Notes: a model not told the origin generated them from the letters alone. Shown: positions 41,978 through 52,033, counted from the stretch's first letter. The stretch is DNA of 64,000 bases from Microbacterium oleivorans NBRC 103075 (GCF_001552475.1 NZ_BCRG01000003.1:124001-188000); one strand, 5' to 3'. Numbers and translations: made by a program.

Positions 41978-43249
41978 TCAGGGGAGGAGGAGGTGCGCGA
42001 CGGTGAAGATCACGAGCCCGGCGAGAGCGCCGACGATCGTGCCGTTCAGGCGGATGTACTGCAGGTCGCGGCCGACCTGGAGCTCGATCTTCTGGCTCGT
42101 CTCATCGGCATCCCAGCGTTCGACCGTGTCGGTGATGATCGAGGCGATGTCATGGCGGTACCGGTCGACGAGGAACACGGCGGCATCCGCGATGCGCTTG
42201 TCGACCCGCTGCTGCAGCGCCGTGTCGGTCGCCAGCCGATCTCCGAGGTCACCGAGCGCGGCGGTGACGCGGCGGCGGAGCGCGCTGTCCTCGTCGGCGA
42301 GCGAGCGCAGCAGGCCGGTCTTCGCGGTGTTCCAGGCATCGGCGGCGAGGGTGCGGACCCGCGGGCTGTCGAAGACGGCGCTCTTCGCGCCCTCGAGGCG
42401 TCCGATCGTCTCGGGGTCGTGCTGCAGGTTCTCGGCGAGGCGCTCGAGGTACTGATCCAGCGCCTTCCGCGCGGGATGAGCCGGATCGGCCTTCACCGCA
42501 GCGACGAACTTCGTCGCCTCGTGATAGACCGTGTCGTCCACCAGGCGCATCGCGACCGACGGCACCCACGACGGCAGACGCCGCGACACGAGCCCGTCGA
42601 AGGATTCGCGGTTCGCGTCGAGCCAGCGGGCGATGCTGTCGACGCCCAGGTCCACCGCGCCGCGGTGGGCGTCGGCGTCCACCACTCGCGACAGCCAGGT
42701 GCCGAGCGAAGGACCCCACGACGGGCTCAGCAGGTGCTCGTGGGCCAGGTCGCTGATGAGGTCCTGCACCTCGTCGTCGCTGAGAGCGGTGAGGATGCCG
42801 GAGGCCATCGTCGACGCCTCGGCCGCAACCGTCTTCGCATGGGCGGGATCCTGCAGCCACGCACCCGCGGTCCGTGCGATGTTCGTCGACTCGAGCTTCT
42901 GGCGGACGACGCCGCCTTCGAGGAAGTTCGTCTCGACGAATTCGCCGAGGGTACGACCGATCTCGTCCTTGCGGCGCGGGATGATCGCGGTGTGCGGGAT
43001 CGGGATGCCGAGCGGATGCCGGAACAGCGCCGTCACCGCGAACCAGTCCGCGAGCGCACCGACCATGCCGCCCTCGGCCGCCGCGCGGACGTACCCCCAC
43101 CCCGAGATGTCCTTCTCGAGGATGAACGCGAGGACGAAGATGATCGCCATGAAGACGAGGGCGCCGAGGGCGACCGCTTTCATGGTGCGGAGCCCGCGGT
43201 ACCGCTGCTGATCAGCGGTGCTCAGCGAGGCGTACGGGATGCGGGCCAT
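41978..43249 (-). CDS. DUF445 family membrane protein
   Basis: A 423-residue protein of the DUF445 (YjiN-like) family, function unknown. One or two hydrophobic helices near the N-terminus (about 25-45, VALGALVFMAIIFVLAFIL), the conserved MVGALADWFAVTALFRHPLG, IPHTAIIPRRKDEIGRTLGE and FVETNFL blocks, a long amphipathic helical middle and a C-terminal helix (GTIVGALAGLVIFTVAHLLL). Its stop is one base from the hutG start. ATG 43249 follows CAGGAT, which may be a -10-like element, since there is no binding site. Confidence 0.9.
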   Translation of the reverse strand: MARIPYASLSTADQQRYRGLRTMKAVALGALVFMAIIFVLAFILEKDISGWGYVRAAAEGGMVGALADWFAVTALFRHPLGIPIPHTAIIPRRKDEIGRTLGEFVETNFLEGGVVRQKLESTNIARTAGAWLQDPAHAKTVAAEASTMASGILTALSDDEVQDLISDLAHEHLLSPSWGPSLGTWLSRVVDADAHRGAVDLGVDSIARWLDANRESFDGLVSRRLPSWVPSVAMRLVDDTVYHEATKFVAAVKADPAHPARKALDQYLERLAENLQHDPETIGRLEGAKSAVFDSPRVRTLAADAWNTAKTGLLRSLADEDSALRRRVTAALGDLGDRLATDTALQQRVDKRIADAAVFLVDRYRHDIASIITDTVERWDADETSQKIELQVGRDLQYIRLNGTIVGALAGLVIFTVAHLLLP

Positions 43250-43290
43250 TCGGCCATCCTGCCACGGCGCTCCTCAGAGGCCGCGGCGGC

Positions 43291-44448
43291 TCACGGTTCG
43301 ATCGGGCCCAACCACGCGTTCGCGAGGGCACTGTGCACCGACTCGGGATCGGAGGGGTGGAACATCCCGGCGAGCACGTCGCGGTACAGCCGGCTCAGCT
43401 CATTCCGCGTGAAGAAGGAGGAGCCCCCCGCGACCAGCATCGCCTCGTCGACGACCTGCTTCGCGGTGACGGCGGCGCGGTGCTTGATCGCGGACAGCTT
43501 CGGGAACCACATCGCCCCGTGCTCGACGAGGCCGTCGACGTCGGCCGCGAGGGCCTCGACCTGCACCGGGAGGGCGTCGTACGCGAGCGCCATGTCGGCC
43601 ACGCGCCACCGGATGTCGGGATCCTGGCTGTACGCGCGCCCCGTCTTCTTCGAGGTGCGCGTCCGGGCCGTATCGACGGCGAGGTCGAGTGCTCGCCGGG
43701 CGATGCCCGTGTAGACGGAGGCCAGCAGGATCTCGAAGACGCTGAAGATCCCGAAGACGAGCGGGTCCGGACTCGGTCCGACGGGAAGCTTCCGCACGAT
43801 CCGGTCCGCCGGCGCGACCGCGCCGTGAAGCTCGGTCGTCCGTGACTGGGTGCCCCGCATCCCGAGGGTGTCCCAGTCGTCGCGCGTGACGACGGCGTCG
43901 CTCCGCGGGATGAACCCGAAAACGAGTCGGGGGTTGTCGGGGTCGGAGGAGTCGAGGCCGTGGAGCCCCAGGTGCGTCCACACCGGCGCGAGCGACGTGA
44001 AGATCTTGGTGCCCGTGAAGGCGTACGAGCCGTCGGGGCGGGGCGCGGCATCCGTGTCGCTGCCGAAGAGGACGAGGTCGTTCCCCGCCTCGCTGATGCC
44101 GAAAGCGAAGACCTCACCGCGGGCAGCACTTTCCTGCAGGAACCGGAGCGCGTCGTCGCCGCGGTCCGACATGACCTTCGCGACGCCCGTCCAGACGAGG
44201 TGCATGTTGATCGCGAGGGCCGTCGCGGGAGCGGCGCCCGCGAGACGCTGCTGAAGAAGGGAGGCCTCGCGGAGCCCCAGGCCGGCCCCGCCGTGCTCAG
44301 CGGGGACGAGGATCGCGAGGTACCCCGCGTCGCGCAGCTCCGCGAGGTCCTCGTCGGGGAACCGGTTCTCGGCGTCCACCGCGGCGGCGCGCGACCGGAT
44401 GCGTTCGAGCAGGTCGTTCGGCAGGTAGGCCTCGGGTTCGAAGCTCAT
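43291..44448 (-). CDS. Acyl-CoA dehydrogenase-like flavoprotein
   Basis: A 385-residue acyl-CoA dehydrogenase-fold flavoprotein. N-terminal helical domain with LRDAGYLAILVPAEHGGAGL, beta domain FAFGISEAGNDLVLFGSDTD (flavin contact) and SYAFTGTKIFTSLAPVWTHL, and a C-terminal helical domain ending MLVAGGSSFFTRNELSRLYR, DVLAGMFHP. The ending resembles the SfnB/DszC-like branch rather than classical fatty-acid enzymes, so it might be a flavin-dependent oxygenase or desaturase. ATG 44448 overlaps the stop of the alpha/beta hydrolase. Confidence 0.83.
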   Translation of the reverse strand: MSFEPEAYLPNDLLERIRSRAAAVDAENRFPDEDLAELRDAGYLAILVPAEHGGAGLGLREASLLQQRLAGAAPATALAINMHLVWTGVAKVMSDRGDDALRFLQESAARGEVFAFGISEAGNDLVLFGSDTDAAPRPDGSYAFTGTKIFTSLAPVWTHLGLHGLDSSDPDNPRLVFGFIPRSDAVVTRDDWDTLGMRGTQSRTTELHGAVAPADRIVRKLPVGPSPDPLVFGIFSVFEILLASVYTGIARRALDLAVDTARTRTSKKTGRAYSQDPDIRWRVADMALAYDALPVQVEALAADVDGLVEHGAMWFPKLSAIKHRAAVTAKQVVDEAMLVAGGSSFFTRNELSRLYRDVLAGMFHPSDPESVHSALANAWLGPIEP

Positions 44449-45218
44449 GGCCGGAGCCCCCACGTGTCGACCGCGTCGAGGAGCGCCTGGGCGGAGGCAT
44501 CCGGAGCGTCACGGTGGGGTGAGTGGCCCGTGCCCGGAACGACCGACATTGTGACGACCGGGTTTCGGAGGACTTCGTCGGCGAGGGGGCCCGTGAAGAT
44601 CGAATACACCGCCGGGTCACCGCCGATGACGTGCGTGGGCATGGAGAGTCGGGATGCCGCCTCCCGCACGTCCCACGGGGTGTTCTGCTCACCCGTCTGC
44701 TCGACGGCGAAACGGCTCGCCTGGGCGGCGGCGACCGCCTTCAGCTCGATGTCGAGGTCGAGCCACTCGGGGTGAGCGGCGCGGACCGCGGCCTCGGACG
44801 TGTCGGCGAAGGCCTGCTCCTGACTGGCGCGCACGGCCTCGCGGTCGGCGTCGACGAGGTGGATCGCGGGGTCGACGAGGACGAGATGGCGGGTCCATGC
44901 CGGCGCGCTCGCGGCCGCGAGCGTCGCCGCTGCTCCGCCGAGCGAGTGGCCGAGAACGAGGTCCCACGACGCGGCGCCGACCGGCGCGGTCCGGAGGAGG
45001 TCGGTCGCGTACGCCTCGATCGTGTAGTCGAGCGTGCGCGGAGCCGTTCCATGACCACGAAGGTCGACGGCATCGACACGCCATCCGGCGTCGGCGAGGG
45101 CGACGGCGTAGCGCCACATGAGGGCGCCGCTCGAGCCGACGCCGTGGACGAGGAGTGCCTGGCGATCGCTGTGGGCGTCGCCCCAGCTCAGCCGGGGGAG
45201 TGTGACGGGTGAGGGCAT
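44445..45218 (-). CDS. Alpha/beta hydrolase
   Basis: A 257-residue alpha/beta hydrolase. Visible: ALLVHGVGSSGALMWRYAVA (oxyanion HG), AVDLRGHGTAP, nucleophile elbow DLVLGHSLGGAAATLA and late catalytic VPGTGHSPHRDAP. No signal peptide. Leaderless by the TAGGCT box upstream. Coupled to the acyl-CoA dehydrogenase-like gene; together they could process an ester or thioester, but the substrate is unknown. Confidence 0.88.
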   Translation of the reverse strand: MPSPVTLPRLSWGDAHSDRQALLVHGVGSSGALMWRYAVALADAGWRVDAVDLRGHGTAPRTLDYTIEAYATDLLRTAPVGAASWDLVLGHSLGGAAATLAAASAPAWTRHLVLVDPAIHLVDADREAVRASQEQAFADTSEAAVRAAHPEWLDLDIELKAVAAAQASRFAVEQTGEQNTPWDVREAASRLSMPTHVIGGDPAVYSIFTGPLADEVLRNPVVTMSVVPGTGHSPHRDAPDASAQALLDAVDTWGLRP

Positions 45219-45224
45219 GCTCTC

Positions 45225-45230
45225 AGCCTA
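45225..45230 (-). promoter_or_regulatory. -10 box TAGGCT, leaderless start
   Basis: On the minus strand TAGGCT is followed by GAGAGC and ATG 45218; the hexamer equals the one before the methyltransferase gene at 23689. Confidence 0.5.
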
Positions 45231-45270
45231 AGACGGGCCGCGCGCTCCCGAGCCAGGACAGGATGGGGGG

Positions 45271-45675
45271 ATGATCTCCACCGACCTGGCACGCGAGCTG
45301 CGCGCGAACGGCCTGATCTGGCGCCCCCGCTCCGGCGACCGCTTCCAGCTCGACGAGCCCGAGTTCGAGGCCGATGTCTACACGGTCAGCGACATGACCG
45401 TCGAAGCACGCAGCTACCCGACCGGCGACCTGCTCGCCTTCAACGGCACGACCGAATGGGCGCTCGACTCCGTAGCGATCGAGGATGCGCTGTGGCTGCC
45501 GTCCGAGACGCAGCTGCGCGAGATGCTCCGTGGCACGTTCCGCTCGCTCCGGCGCCTTCCCGACATCCACGAGGTGGAGATCGAAGTGGATGCCGCGCCC
45601 CACGTCTTCCGGCACCCGCAACCGGCTGACGCCTATGCGCAGGCCGTCCTCTTCCTGCTGCATCGCGCCGCGTGA
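45271..45675 (+). CDS. Conserved small protein of unknown function
   Basis: A 134-residue soluble acidic protein: MISTDLARELRANGLIWRPR, SGDRFQLDEPEFEADVYTVS, then FNGTTEWALDSVAIEDALWL. The pattern (MIS-DLA-L at the start, GDRF, FNGTTEWALDSV, WLP-E-QL) is that of a conserved actinobacterial protein often mislabelled pilus assembly protein CpaE; it has no ATPase motif, so that name should not be used. Divergent from the hydrolase gene; followed by a strong hairpin. Confidence 0.8.
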   Translation: MISTDLARELRANGLIWRPRSGDRFQLDEPEFEADVYTVSDMTVEARSYPTGDLLAFNGTTEWALDSVAIEDALWLPSETQLREMLRGTFRSLRRLPDIHEVEIEVDAAPHVFRHPQPADAYAQAVLFLLHRAA

Positions 45676-45683
45676 GGCCGGCG

Positions 45684-45708
45684 GTCCCGCTCAGGTGATG
45701 AGCGGGAC
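45684..45708. terminator. Bidirectional terminator hairpin
   Basis: GTCCCGCTCA (45684-45693) and TGAGCGGGAC (45699-45708) form a perfect 10-bp stem with loop GGTGA. The stop codon of the minus-strand MFS gene (45691-45693) is part of the stem. Confidence 0.75.
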
Positions 45709-46896
45709 GGGCTCGGTGTCGGGGATGGGGCTCGCGTCACGGCCGCGGAGATCGGGGAAGCCGCGGACGCAGATGACGGCGACGAGCGCTCCGGCGATGC
45801 CGAAGCCGGAGGCGGCGATGAACGCTCCAACCGGTCCGGCGCCGTCGATCAGGAACCCGGCGACGGCCGAGCCGGCGGCCGCGCCGATGAGCTGCCCCGT
45901 GCCGATCCAGCCATAGGCCTCAGCCGTTTCGCTGAAGCGCACGCTCGCGCTCGTGATGGCGAACATCACGGCGAGGGCGGGCGCGATGCCGAGTCCGGCG
46001 ACGAAGAGGGATGCCCCCATCCACCACGCGTTGAGGCTGACGATCACGAGGGTCACGCCGACGGCGACAATCGTGAGGCGGCGCGCCATCGCCCAGCGTC
46101 CGATCGGGATGTGCCCGAAGCCGAGCCCGCCGGCGAGACTGCCGACCGCGAAGACAGCGAGCACGATGCCGGCTTCGAGTCCCTCGTGGCCGAAGGTCGC
46201 GACGACGCCCGCCTCGACGGCGGCGCACGCACCGATGAGCAGGAACCCGGTGACGGTCGACAGCAGGACGACGGGCTTTCCCAGCACGCGACCGAAGCCG
46301 CGGCGGCTGCGCGGGATGCGGACGCGTCCCACCTCGGGCGACGCGATGAACCAGGCGCATCCGCCGATGAGGATGATGACGATCAGGTAAAGCGCGGGAA
46401 CGGTACCCGCCTGCGTTGCGACGAGGGTGATGAGGACGGGCGCGAAGATCCAGATGATCTCCTGCAGGCTCGCGTCGAGTGAGAAGAGGGGCGTCAGCTG
46501 TCGGGAGGTCACGATCTTGGGGTAGATCGTCCGGACGGCGGGCTGGACGGGGGGATTGGCGATTCCGGCGATGAAGCCGAAGACGATGAAGCCGACCATC
46601 CCGAACGGGTTGATCGCGAGGGCGAGCACCGCGGCGGCGCAGACGGCGGCCGTGAGGGTGAGGACGCGTCGCATGCCCCAGACGCCCATCCAGCGGCTGG
46701 TCACCGGTCCCGAGATCGCCTGGCCGATCGAGAGTGCGGCGAGGACGATTCCGGCGGCGCCGTACGAGCCCGTCGACTGCTCGACGTGGAGGAGGACGGC
46801 GAGGCTCGTCATCCCACTGGGGAACCGGGCCGTCAACTGTGCCGCGATGATGCGCGCGACGCCAGGTGCGCGCAGGAGCTCCGAGTATCCCGCCAC
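45691..46896 (-). CDS. MFS transporter
   Basis: A 401-residue major facilitator with twelve predicted helices. GPVTSRWMGVWGMRRVLTLT corresponds to motif A, and SLAGGLGFGHIPIGRWAMAR to its second-half copy; NPPVQPAVRTIYPKIVTSRQ lies in the central region, as in drug- or sugar-efflux-type MFS proteins without characterised substrate. GTG 46896 is chosen because TACGGT ends 7 bases upstream; an open frame extends further but into non-coding-looking sequence. Confidence 0.85.
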   Translation of the reverse strand: MAGYSELLRAPGVARIIAAQLTARFPSGMTSLAVLLHVEQSTGSYGAAGIVLAALSIGQAISGPVTSRWMGVWGMRRVLTLTAAVCAAAVLALAINPFGMVGFIVFGFIAGIANPPVQPAVRTIYPKIVTSRQLTPLFSLDASLQEIIWIFAPVLITLVATQAGTVPALYLIVIILIGGCAWFIASPEVGRVRIPRSRRGFGRVLGKPVVLLSTVTGFLLIGACAAVEAGVVATFGHEGLEAGIVLAVFAVGSLAGGLGFGHIPIGRWAMARRLTIVAVGVTLVIVSLNAWWMGASLFVAGLGIAPALAVMFAITSASVRFSETAEAYGWIGTGQLIGAAAGSAVAGFLIDGAGPVGAFIAASGFGIAGALVAVICVRGFPDLRGRDASPIPDTEPVPLIT

Positions 46897-46902
46897 CCCT
46901 CC

Positions 46903-46908
46903 ACCGTA
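46903..46908 (-). promoter_or_regulatory. -10 box TACGGT, leaderless start
   Basis: Minus-strand TACGGT is followed by GGAGGG and GTG 46896. GGAGGG is also purine-rich, but it abuts the start codon, too close for normal initiation. Confidence 0.45.
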
Positions 46909-47173
46909 CTGCGGGGAGCCGACGTTCCCGATGCCGCTTCCGGGGGCGGTCCGCGACACGCCGACGACACGCCCGGACAGAGGTTTCCCCACGGATGCGA
47001 TGTCGGAGGCCCCCCGTAGCGTCCCGCCTGTGGACAACTTTCGGAGCCCCGAGTGGTTTCGGGCGGAATCCTGGCCTTTTCGACCCCCGTGCGAAGTTCC
47101 GCGATTGGGGATGAATCGGTGGACAACCTGTGTTGTATCTGTGGAGGGATGCGGAAAAACTACACGGATGTAA

Positions 47174-47221
47174 CTACTAGCCCTTGTGGTGCTTCCGGGT
47201 GTCCGTACCCATATGTAGTAT
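47174..47221 (+). promoter_or_regulatory. nrdHIEF promoter with candidate NrdR boxes
   Basis: The 455-base gap 46897-47351 holds the ribonucleotide reductase control region. CTACTAG CC CTTGTGG (47174-47189) is a 16-base imperfect palindrome like an NrdR box. About 31 bases further, CCCATATGTAGTA (47208-47220) could be the second box. The latter overlaps a possible -10 TAGTAT (47216-47221), with TTCCGG (47193-47198) as -35 at a 17-base spacing. NrdR normally binds two boxes three helical turns apart. The rest of the gap shows no gene. Confidence 0.5.
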
Positions 47222-47351
47222 TGAGCTCCCGGCAGGCCCCAACCCGTCGGAACCAGGCGAACGGGCGGATCACGCCCGCATCCTGCAGACAGATTTCCCC
47301 AATCAGACGGACCCGCACCGATGGGTCCACACAGACGAGAGAGAGTCACAG

Positions 47352-47585
47352 ATGGCGATCACCGTGTACACGAAGCCGTCCTGCGTGCAGTGCAACGCGA
47401 CGTACCGCGCACTGGACTCCAAGGGCATCGACTACGAGATCCTCGACCTCTCCGAGGACCCGGCGGCCCTCGAGCACGTCAAGTCGCTCGGCTACCTCCA
47501 GGCTCCGGTCGTCGTCACCGACGAGGACCACTGGTCGGGCTTCCGTCCGGACAAGATCGACGAGCTCGCGTCTCGCCTGGTCTGA
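47352..47585 (+). CDS. nrdH: NrdH glutaredoxin-like electron donor
   Basis: A 77-residue thioredoxin-fold protein that reduces NrdE. Visible: TVYTKPSCVQCNATYRALDS with redox CVQC, LGYLQAPVVVTDEDHWSGFR, PDKIDEL: the WSGFRP signature distinguishes NrdH from glutaredoxins. ATG 47352 follows GAGAGAG. First gene of nrdHIEF; nrdI starts three bases after its stop. Confidence 0.97.
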   Translation: MAITVYTKPSCVQCNATYRALDSKGIDYEILDLSEDPAALEHVKSLGYLQAPVVVTDEDHWSGFRPDKIDELASRLV

Positions 47586-47588
47586 CCG

Positions 47589-48026
47589 ATGAGCGCGGCC
47601 GTCATGACGAACGTGCCGCTGCTCGTCTACTTCTCGAGCGTGTCGGGTAACACCGCGCGGTTCATCGAGAAGCTCGGGATGCCGGCTCGCCGCATCCCGA
47701 TTCACTCCTCCGACGGCGTTCCTCACATCGAGGAGCCGTACGTCCTGGTCACCCCCACCTACGGGGGAGGCCAAGGCCGGGGAGAAGAGAAGGGCGCGGT
47801 ACCCAAGCAGGTCGTCCGCTTCCTCAACGATGAGGGCAATCGGAGCCTGATCCGCGGGGTCATCTCCGCAGGGAACAGCAACTTCGGCGAGTCGTTCTGC
47901 CTCGCCGGAGAAATCATCAGCCGCAAGTGTCGTGTGCCGCACTTGTATCGCATCGAAGTATTCGGCACGCCTGAGGACGTCGACCGCGTGAGCGGCGGAT
48001 TGGAAGACTGGTGGAAGCTGCAGTGA
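47589..48026 (+). CDS. nrdI: NrdI flavodoxin-like protein
   Basis: A 145-residue flavoprotein that supplies oxidant (superoxide/peroxide) to assemble the Mn-tyrosyl cofactor of NrdF. Visible: [20 protein letters not shown] (FMN phosphate loop), [40 protein letters not shown]. Its TGA overlaps the GTG of nrdE. ATG 47604 is another possible start. Confidence 0.96.
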   Translation: MSAAVMTNVPLLVYFSSVSGNTARFIEKLGMPARRIPIHSSDGVPHIEEPYVLVTPTYGGGQGRGEEKGAVPKQVVRFLNDEGNRSLIRGVISAGNSNFGESFCLAGEIISRKCRVPHLYRIEVFGTPEDVDRVSGGLEDWWKLQ

Positions 48027-50164
48027 CCGACAAGGCCTTCAAGACGGAGGTTCGCTTCGAGGGCATGGATTACCACGCCCTCAACGCGATGCTGAACCTG
48101 TACGGCGAGGACGGGAAGATCCAGTTCGACGCCGACAAGCGCGCCGCACGGGAGTACTTCCTGCAGCACGTGAACCAGAACACCGTCTTCTTCCACTCCC
48201 TGAAGGAGAAGCTCGACTACCTGGTCGAGAAGGAGTACTACGAGGGCGCCGTCATCGACGCGTACCCCTTCGAGTTCATCCAGCAGATCAACGAGCGCGC
48301 CTACGCCCAGAAGTTCCGCTTCGACACGTTCCTCGGCGCCTTCAAGTACTACACGAGCTACACGCTCAAGACGTTCGACGGCAAGCGTTACCTCGAGCGC
48401 TTCGAGGACCGCGTCGTCATGACCGCCCTCGCCCTCGCCGCCGGTGACCAGGACCTCGCCAACAAGCTCGTCGACGAGATCCTCTCGGGCCGCTTCCAGC
48501 CCGCCACCCCGACGTTCCTCAACGCGGGCAAGGCGCAGCGCGGCGAGCTCGTCTCCTGCTTCCTCCTGCGCATCGAGGACAACATGGAGTCGATCGCCCG
48601 CGGCATCAACTCCGCCCTCCAGCTCTCCAAGCGCGGCGGCGGCGTCGCCCTGCTCCTGTCGAACATCCGCGAGGCGGGTGCTCCGATCAAGCAGATCGAG
48701 AACCAGTCGTCGGGCATCATTCCCGTCATGAAGCTCCTCGAGGACAGCTTCAGCTACGCGAACCAGCTCGGTGCGCGTCAGGGTGCCGGTGCCGTCTACC
48801 TGTCGGCGCACCACCCCGACATCATGAAGTTCCTCGACACCAAGCGCGAGAACGCGGACGAGAAGATCCGCATCAAGACGCTGTCGCTGGGTGTCGTCGT
48901 CCCCGACATCACGTTCGAGCTCGCCAAGAACGACGAGGACATGTACCTGTTCTCGCCGTACGACGTCGAGAAGGTCTATGGCGTGCCGTTCGGTGACATC
49001 TCCGTCACCGAGAAGTACCGCGAGATGGTCGATGACGCTCGCATCAAGAAGACGAAGATCAAGGCGCGCGAGTTCTTCCAGACCCTCGCCGAGATCCAGT
49101 TCGAGTCGGGCTACCCGTACATCATGTTCGAAGACACGGTGAACAAGGCCAACCCGATCAAGGGTCGGATCAACATGTCCAACCTGTGCTCGGAGATCCT
49201 CCAGGTCAACACGCCGACGACGTTCAACGAGGACCTCTCGTACGACCAGATCGGCAAGGACATCTCCTGCAACCTGGGTTCGATGAACATCGCCCTGGCG
49301 ATGGACGGCCGCGACCTCGCCGGCACGGTGGAGACCAGCATCCGTGCGCTCAGCGCGGTCAGCGACCAGAGCCACATCCGCTCGGTCCGCTCCATCGAGG
49401 ACGGCAACGACAAATCGCACGCCATCGGCCTCGGCCAGATGAACCTGCACGGCTACCTCGCCCGCGAGCACGTCCGCTACGGCTCGGAGGAGGGTGTCGA
49501 CTTCACGAACATCTACTTCTACACCGTGCTGTTCCACGCGCTGCAGGCCTCGAACAAGATCGCCATCGAGCGTGGCCAGGTCTTCGACGGGTTCTGGGAC
49601 TCGAAGTACGCCAGCGGCGAGTTCTTCGACAAGTACACCGAGCAGGAGTGGAAGCCGGCGACGGCCCGTGTCGAGGAGCTCTTCGAGGGCATCCACGTCC
49701 CGACTCAGCAGGACTGGCTCGAACTGAAGGCATCCATCCAGCAGTTCGGCATCTACAACCAGAACCTGCAGGCCGTCCCGCCGACCGGGTCGATCTCGTA
49801 CATCAACAACTCGACGAGCTCGATCCACCCCATCGCGTCGAAGATCGAGATCCGCAAGGAAGGCAAGATCGGCCGCGTGTACTACCCGGCTCCGTTCATG
49901 ACGAACGAGAACCTCGAGTACTACGAAGACGCGTACGAGATCGGCTACGAGAAGGTCATCGACACCTACGCCGCCGCTACCCAGCACGTCGACCAGGGCC
50001 TGTCGCTGACGCTGTTCTTCAAGGACACCGCCACCACGCGAGACATCAACCGAGCGCAGATCTACGCCTGGCGCAAGGGCATCAAGACGATCTACTACAT
50101 CCGCCTCCGCCAGATGGCGCTCGAGGGCACCGACATGGCCGAGTGCGTCTCGTGCATGCTCTGA
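48023..50164 (+). CDS. nrdE: Class Ib ribonucleotide reductase alpha subunit
   Basis: A 713-residue catalytic subunit reducing NDPs to dNDPs. Visible: [40 protein letters not shown] (active-site Cys), [11 protein letters not shown] and [12 protein letters not shown] (Cys pair/thiyl region), [20 protein letters not shown] and the C-terminal redox pair in MAECVSCML. No N-terminal ATP cone, as expected for class Ib. GTG 48023 overlaps the nrdI stop; GTG 48011 is an alternative four codons earlier. Confidence 0.97.
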   Translation: MTDKAFKTEVRFEGMDYHALNAMLNLYGEDGKIQFDADKRAAREYFLQHVNQNTVFFHSLKEKLDYLVEKEYYEGAVIDAYPFEFIQQINERAYAQKFRFDTFLGAFKYYTSYTLKTFDGKRYLERFEDRVVMTALALAAGDQDLANKLVDEILSGRFQPATPTFLNAGKAQRGELVSCFLLRIEDNMESIARGINSALQLSKRGGGVALLLSNIREAGAPIKQIENQSSGIIPVMKLLEDSFSYANQLGARQGAGAVYLSAHHPDIMKFLDTKRENADEKIRIKTLSLGVVVPDITFELAKNDEDMYLFSPYDVEKVYGVPFGDISVTEKYREMVDDARIKKTKIKAREFFQTLAEIQFESGYPYIMFEDTVNKANPIKGRINMSNLCSEILQVNTPTTFNEDLSYDQIGKDISCNLGSMNIALAMDGRDLAGTVETSIRALSAVSDQSHIRSVRSIEDGNDKSHAIGLGQMNLHGYLAREHVRYGSEEGVDFTNIYFYTVLFHALQASNKIAIERGQVFDGFWDSKYASGEFFDKYTEQEWKPATARVEELFEGIHVPTQQDWLELKASIQQFGIYNQNLQAVPPTGSISYINNSTSSIHPIASKIEIRKEGKIGRVYYPAPFMTNENLEYYEDAYEIGYEKVIDTYAAATQHVDQGLSLTLFFKDTATTRDINRAQIYAWRKGIKTIYYIRLRQMALEGTDMAECVSCML

Positions 50165-51172
<1,008 letters not shown>

Positions 51173-51210
51173 GTCGCACCGTCAGAGCGTGAGCTGCTGA
51201 CACGACCAAC

Positions 51211-51248
51211 GGCCCCCGGCCCTGCTCTGAGAGCGGATGCCGGGGGCC
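51211..51248 (+). terminator. Terminator of nrdHIEF
   Basis: GGCCCCCGGC (51211-51220) and GCCGGGGGCC (51239-51248) pair perfectly over 10 bp; TTTCG follows. A diverged second copy of the region lies at 51867-51926. Confidence 0.85.
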
Positions 51249-51428
51249 TTTCGTCGTTCCTGCCCGCATCCTGTCGCGCGCGGCCAGGAGAGCGGCCCTC
51301 CGTGCGCGCGGGATCCGGCTCCGCTCGACCTCCCGGCGGGACCGGGGCACTTCGTCCTGTCAAGGCCGCGGATCGCATTCGCACGAATGCTTTAGTCTGG
51401 TCTTATCCAACGGGGGGATAAATTCATC

Positions 51429-51563
51429 GTGTTCTTGCACACATTCGACGCGGACCCATCCACGCTGCTGATCGCCGGTCTGATCGCAGCCGCTTCACTG
51501 GTCGGGGTGACGAAAGAAGCGCGACGAGGACGCCGGTTAAGGCGCGCCACGCATCGTGACTGA
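51429..51563 (+). CDS. Possible 44-residue membrane peptide
   Basis: GTG 51429 opens a 45-codon frame: FLHTFDADPSTLLIAGLIAA, then ASLVGVTKEARRGRRLRRAT. One hydrophobic helix (about residues 12-27) is followed by a strongly basic tail, a layout common in small membrane proteins. GGGGGG lies 11-16 bases upstream, and a GC-rich hairpin follows the stop. No relative recognised. It is the only plausible gene between nrdF and the secreted protein; the rest of 51173-52033 holds terminators and repeats. Confidence 0.4.
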   Translation: MFLHTFDADPSTLLIAGLIAAASLVGVTKEARRGRRLRRATHRD

Positions 51564-51572
51564 AGCGCGACA

Positions 51573-51611
51573 CCGCCGCCCTCTCTCTGCCTCGTGGCAG
51601 GGCGGGGGCGG
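51573..51611 (+). terminator. Candidate terminator after small ORF
   Basis: CCGCCGCCCT (51573-51582) faces AGGGCGG and CGG (51599-51611), an interrupted GC-rich stem followed by TTCTCTGTT. Confidence 0.5.
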
Positions 51612-51719
51612 TTCTCTGTTCACCGAAGCTGCGGCTGACTCCGATCCGATCTCCGAGACACGCCGCGGGGGGATGCGCGCAGGTCGCCACAGCTGAGACG
51701 TAGGCTCTGCGGGGCGGGG

Positions 51720-51789
51720 GCTCGCTCATCCCCCAAAAGAGCTTCACGACTTAGCGAGACGCGGTCCCCCAACCGCGTTGAGCCCCTCG
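51720..51789. repeat. Diverged direct repeat, copy A
   Basis: Starts GCTCGCTCATCCCC and shares most positions with 53371-53438 in the same orientation, including GAGCT, CACGA, CGCGG-type stem with loop CCCCCA, TGAGC and CCTCG. Read on the minus strand both copies keep one frame (GLNAVGGP versus VLTAAGGP). Confidence 0.6.
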
Positions 51790-51866
51790 TCCCCATCTGT
51801 CCCGTACATCGTTACGCTTTCGGCGTTGTTCATATCCTGATTTTTTGGGCCGACAGACGTCGACCA

Positions 51867-51926
51867 CTGCTGACACGACAGAAGGCCGCCGGCCCTGCTC
51901 CGAGGGCGGATGTCGCGGCCGATCGC
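51867..51926. repeat. Diverged copy of nrdF terminator region
   Basis: CTGCTGACACGAC and GGCCCTGCTC are shared exactly with 51194-51228, followed by matching GAG, GCGGATG and GGCC blocks. The long stem is reduced to GGCCGC/GCGGCC. Confidence 0.6.
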
Positions 51927-51986
51927 TCGTGACGGGTGGGCCCGAACGGCGGGACACGAACCCACACCGACGGTGAGGAGAAAGAA

Positions 51987-52016
51987 TGCCGCCTGAACGG
52001 TGGCGTTCAGGCGGCA
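51987..52016 (-). terminator. Intrinsic terminator of secreted-protein gene
   Basis: TGCCGCCTGAAC (51987-51998) and GTTCAGGCGGCA (52005-52016) form a perfect 12-bp stem; on the minus strand it is followed by TTCTTTCTCC. It lies 17 bases after the stop at 52034. Confidence 0.9.
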
Positions 52017-52033
52017 TGGTCAACCATCGACGC

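Noticed and set aside
45271-45675. Pilus assembly protein CpaE
   Set aside because: This label circulates for the family, but the 134-residue protein has no receiver or ATPase domain.
51744-52023. Minus-strand frames containing GLNAVGGPRLAKS
   Set aside because: Short, with no convincing start, crossing the duplicated terminator; kept only as a possible coding relic in the repeat finding.
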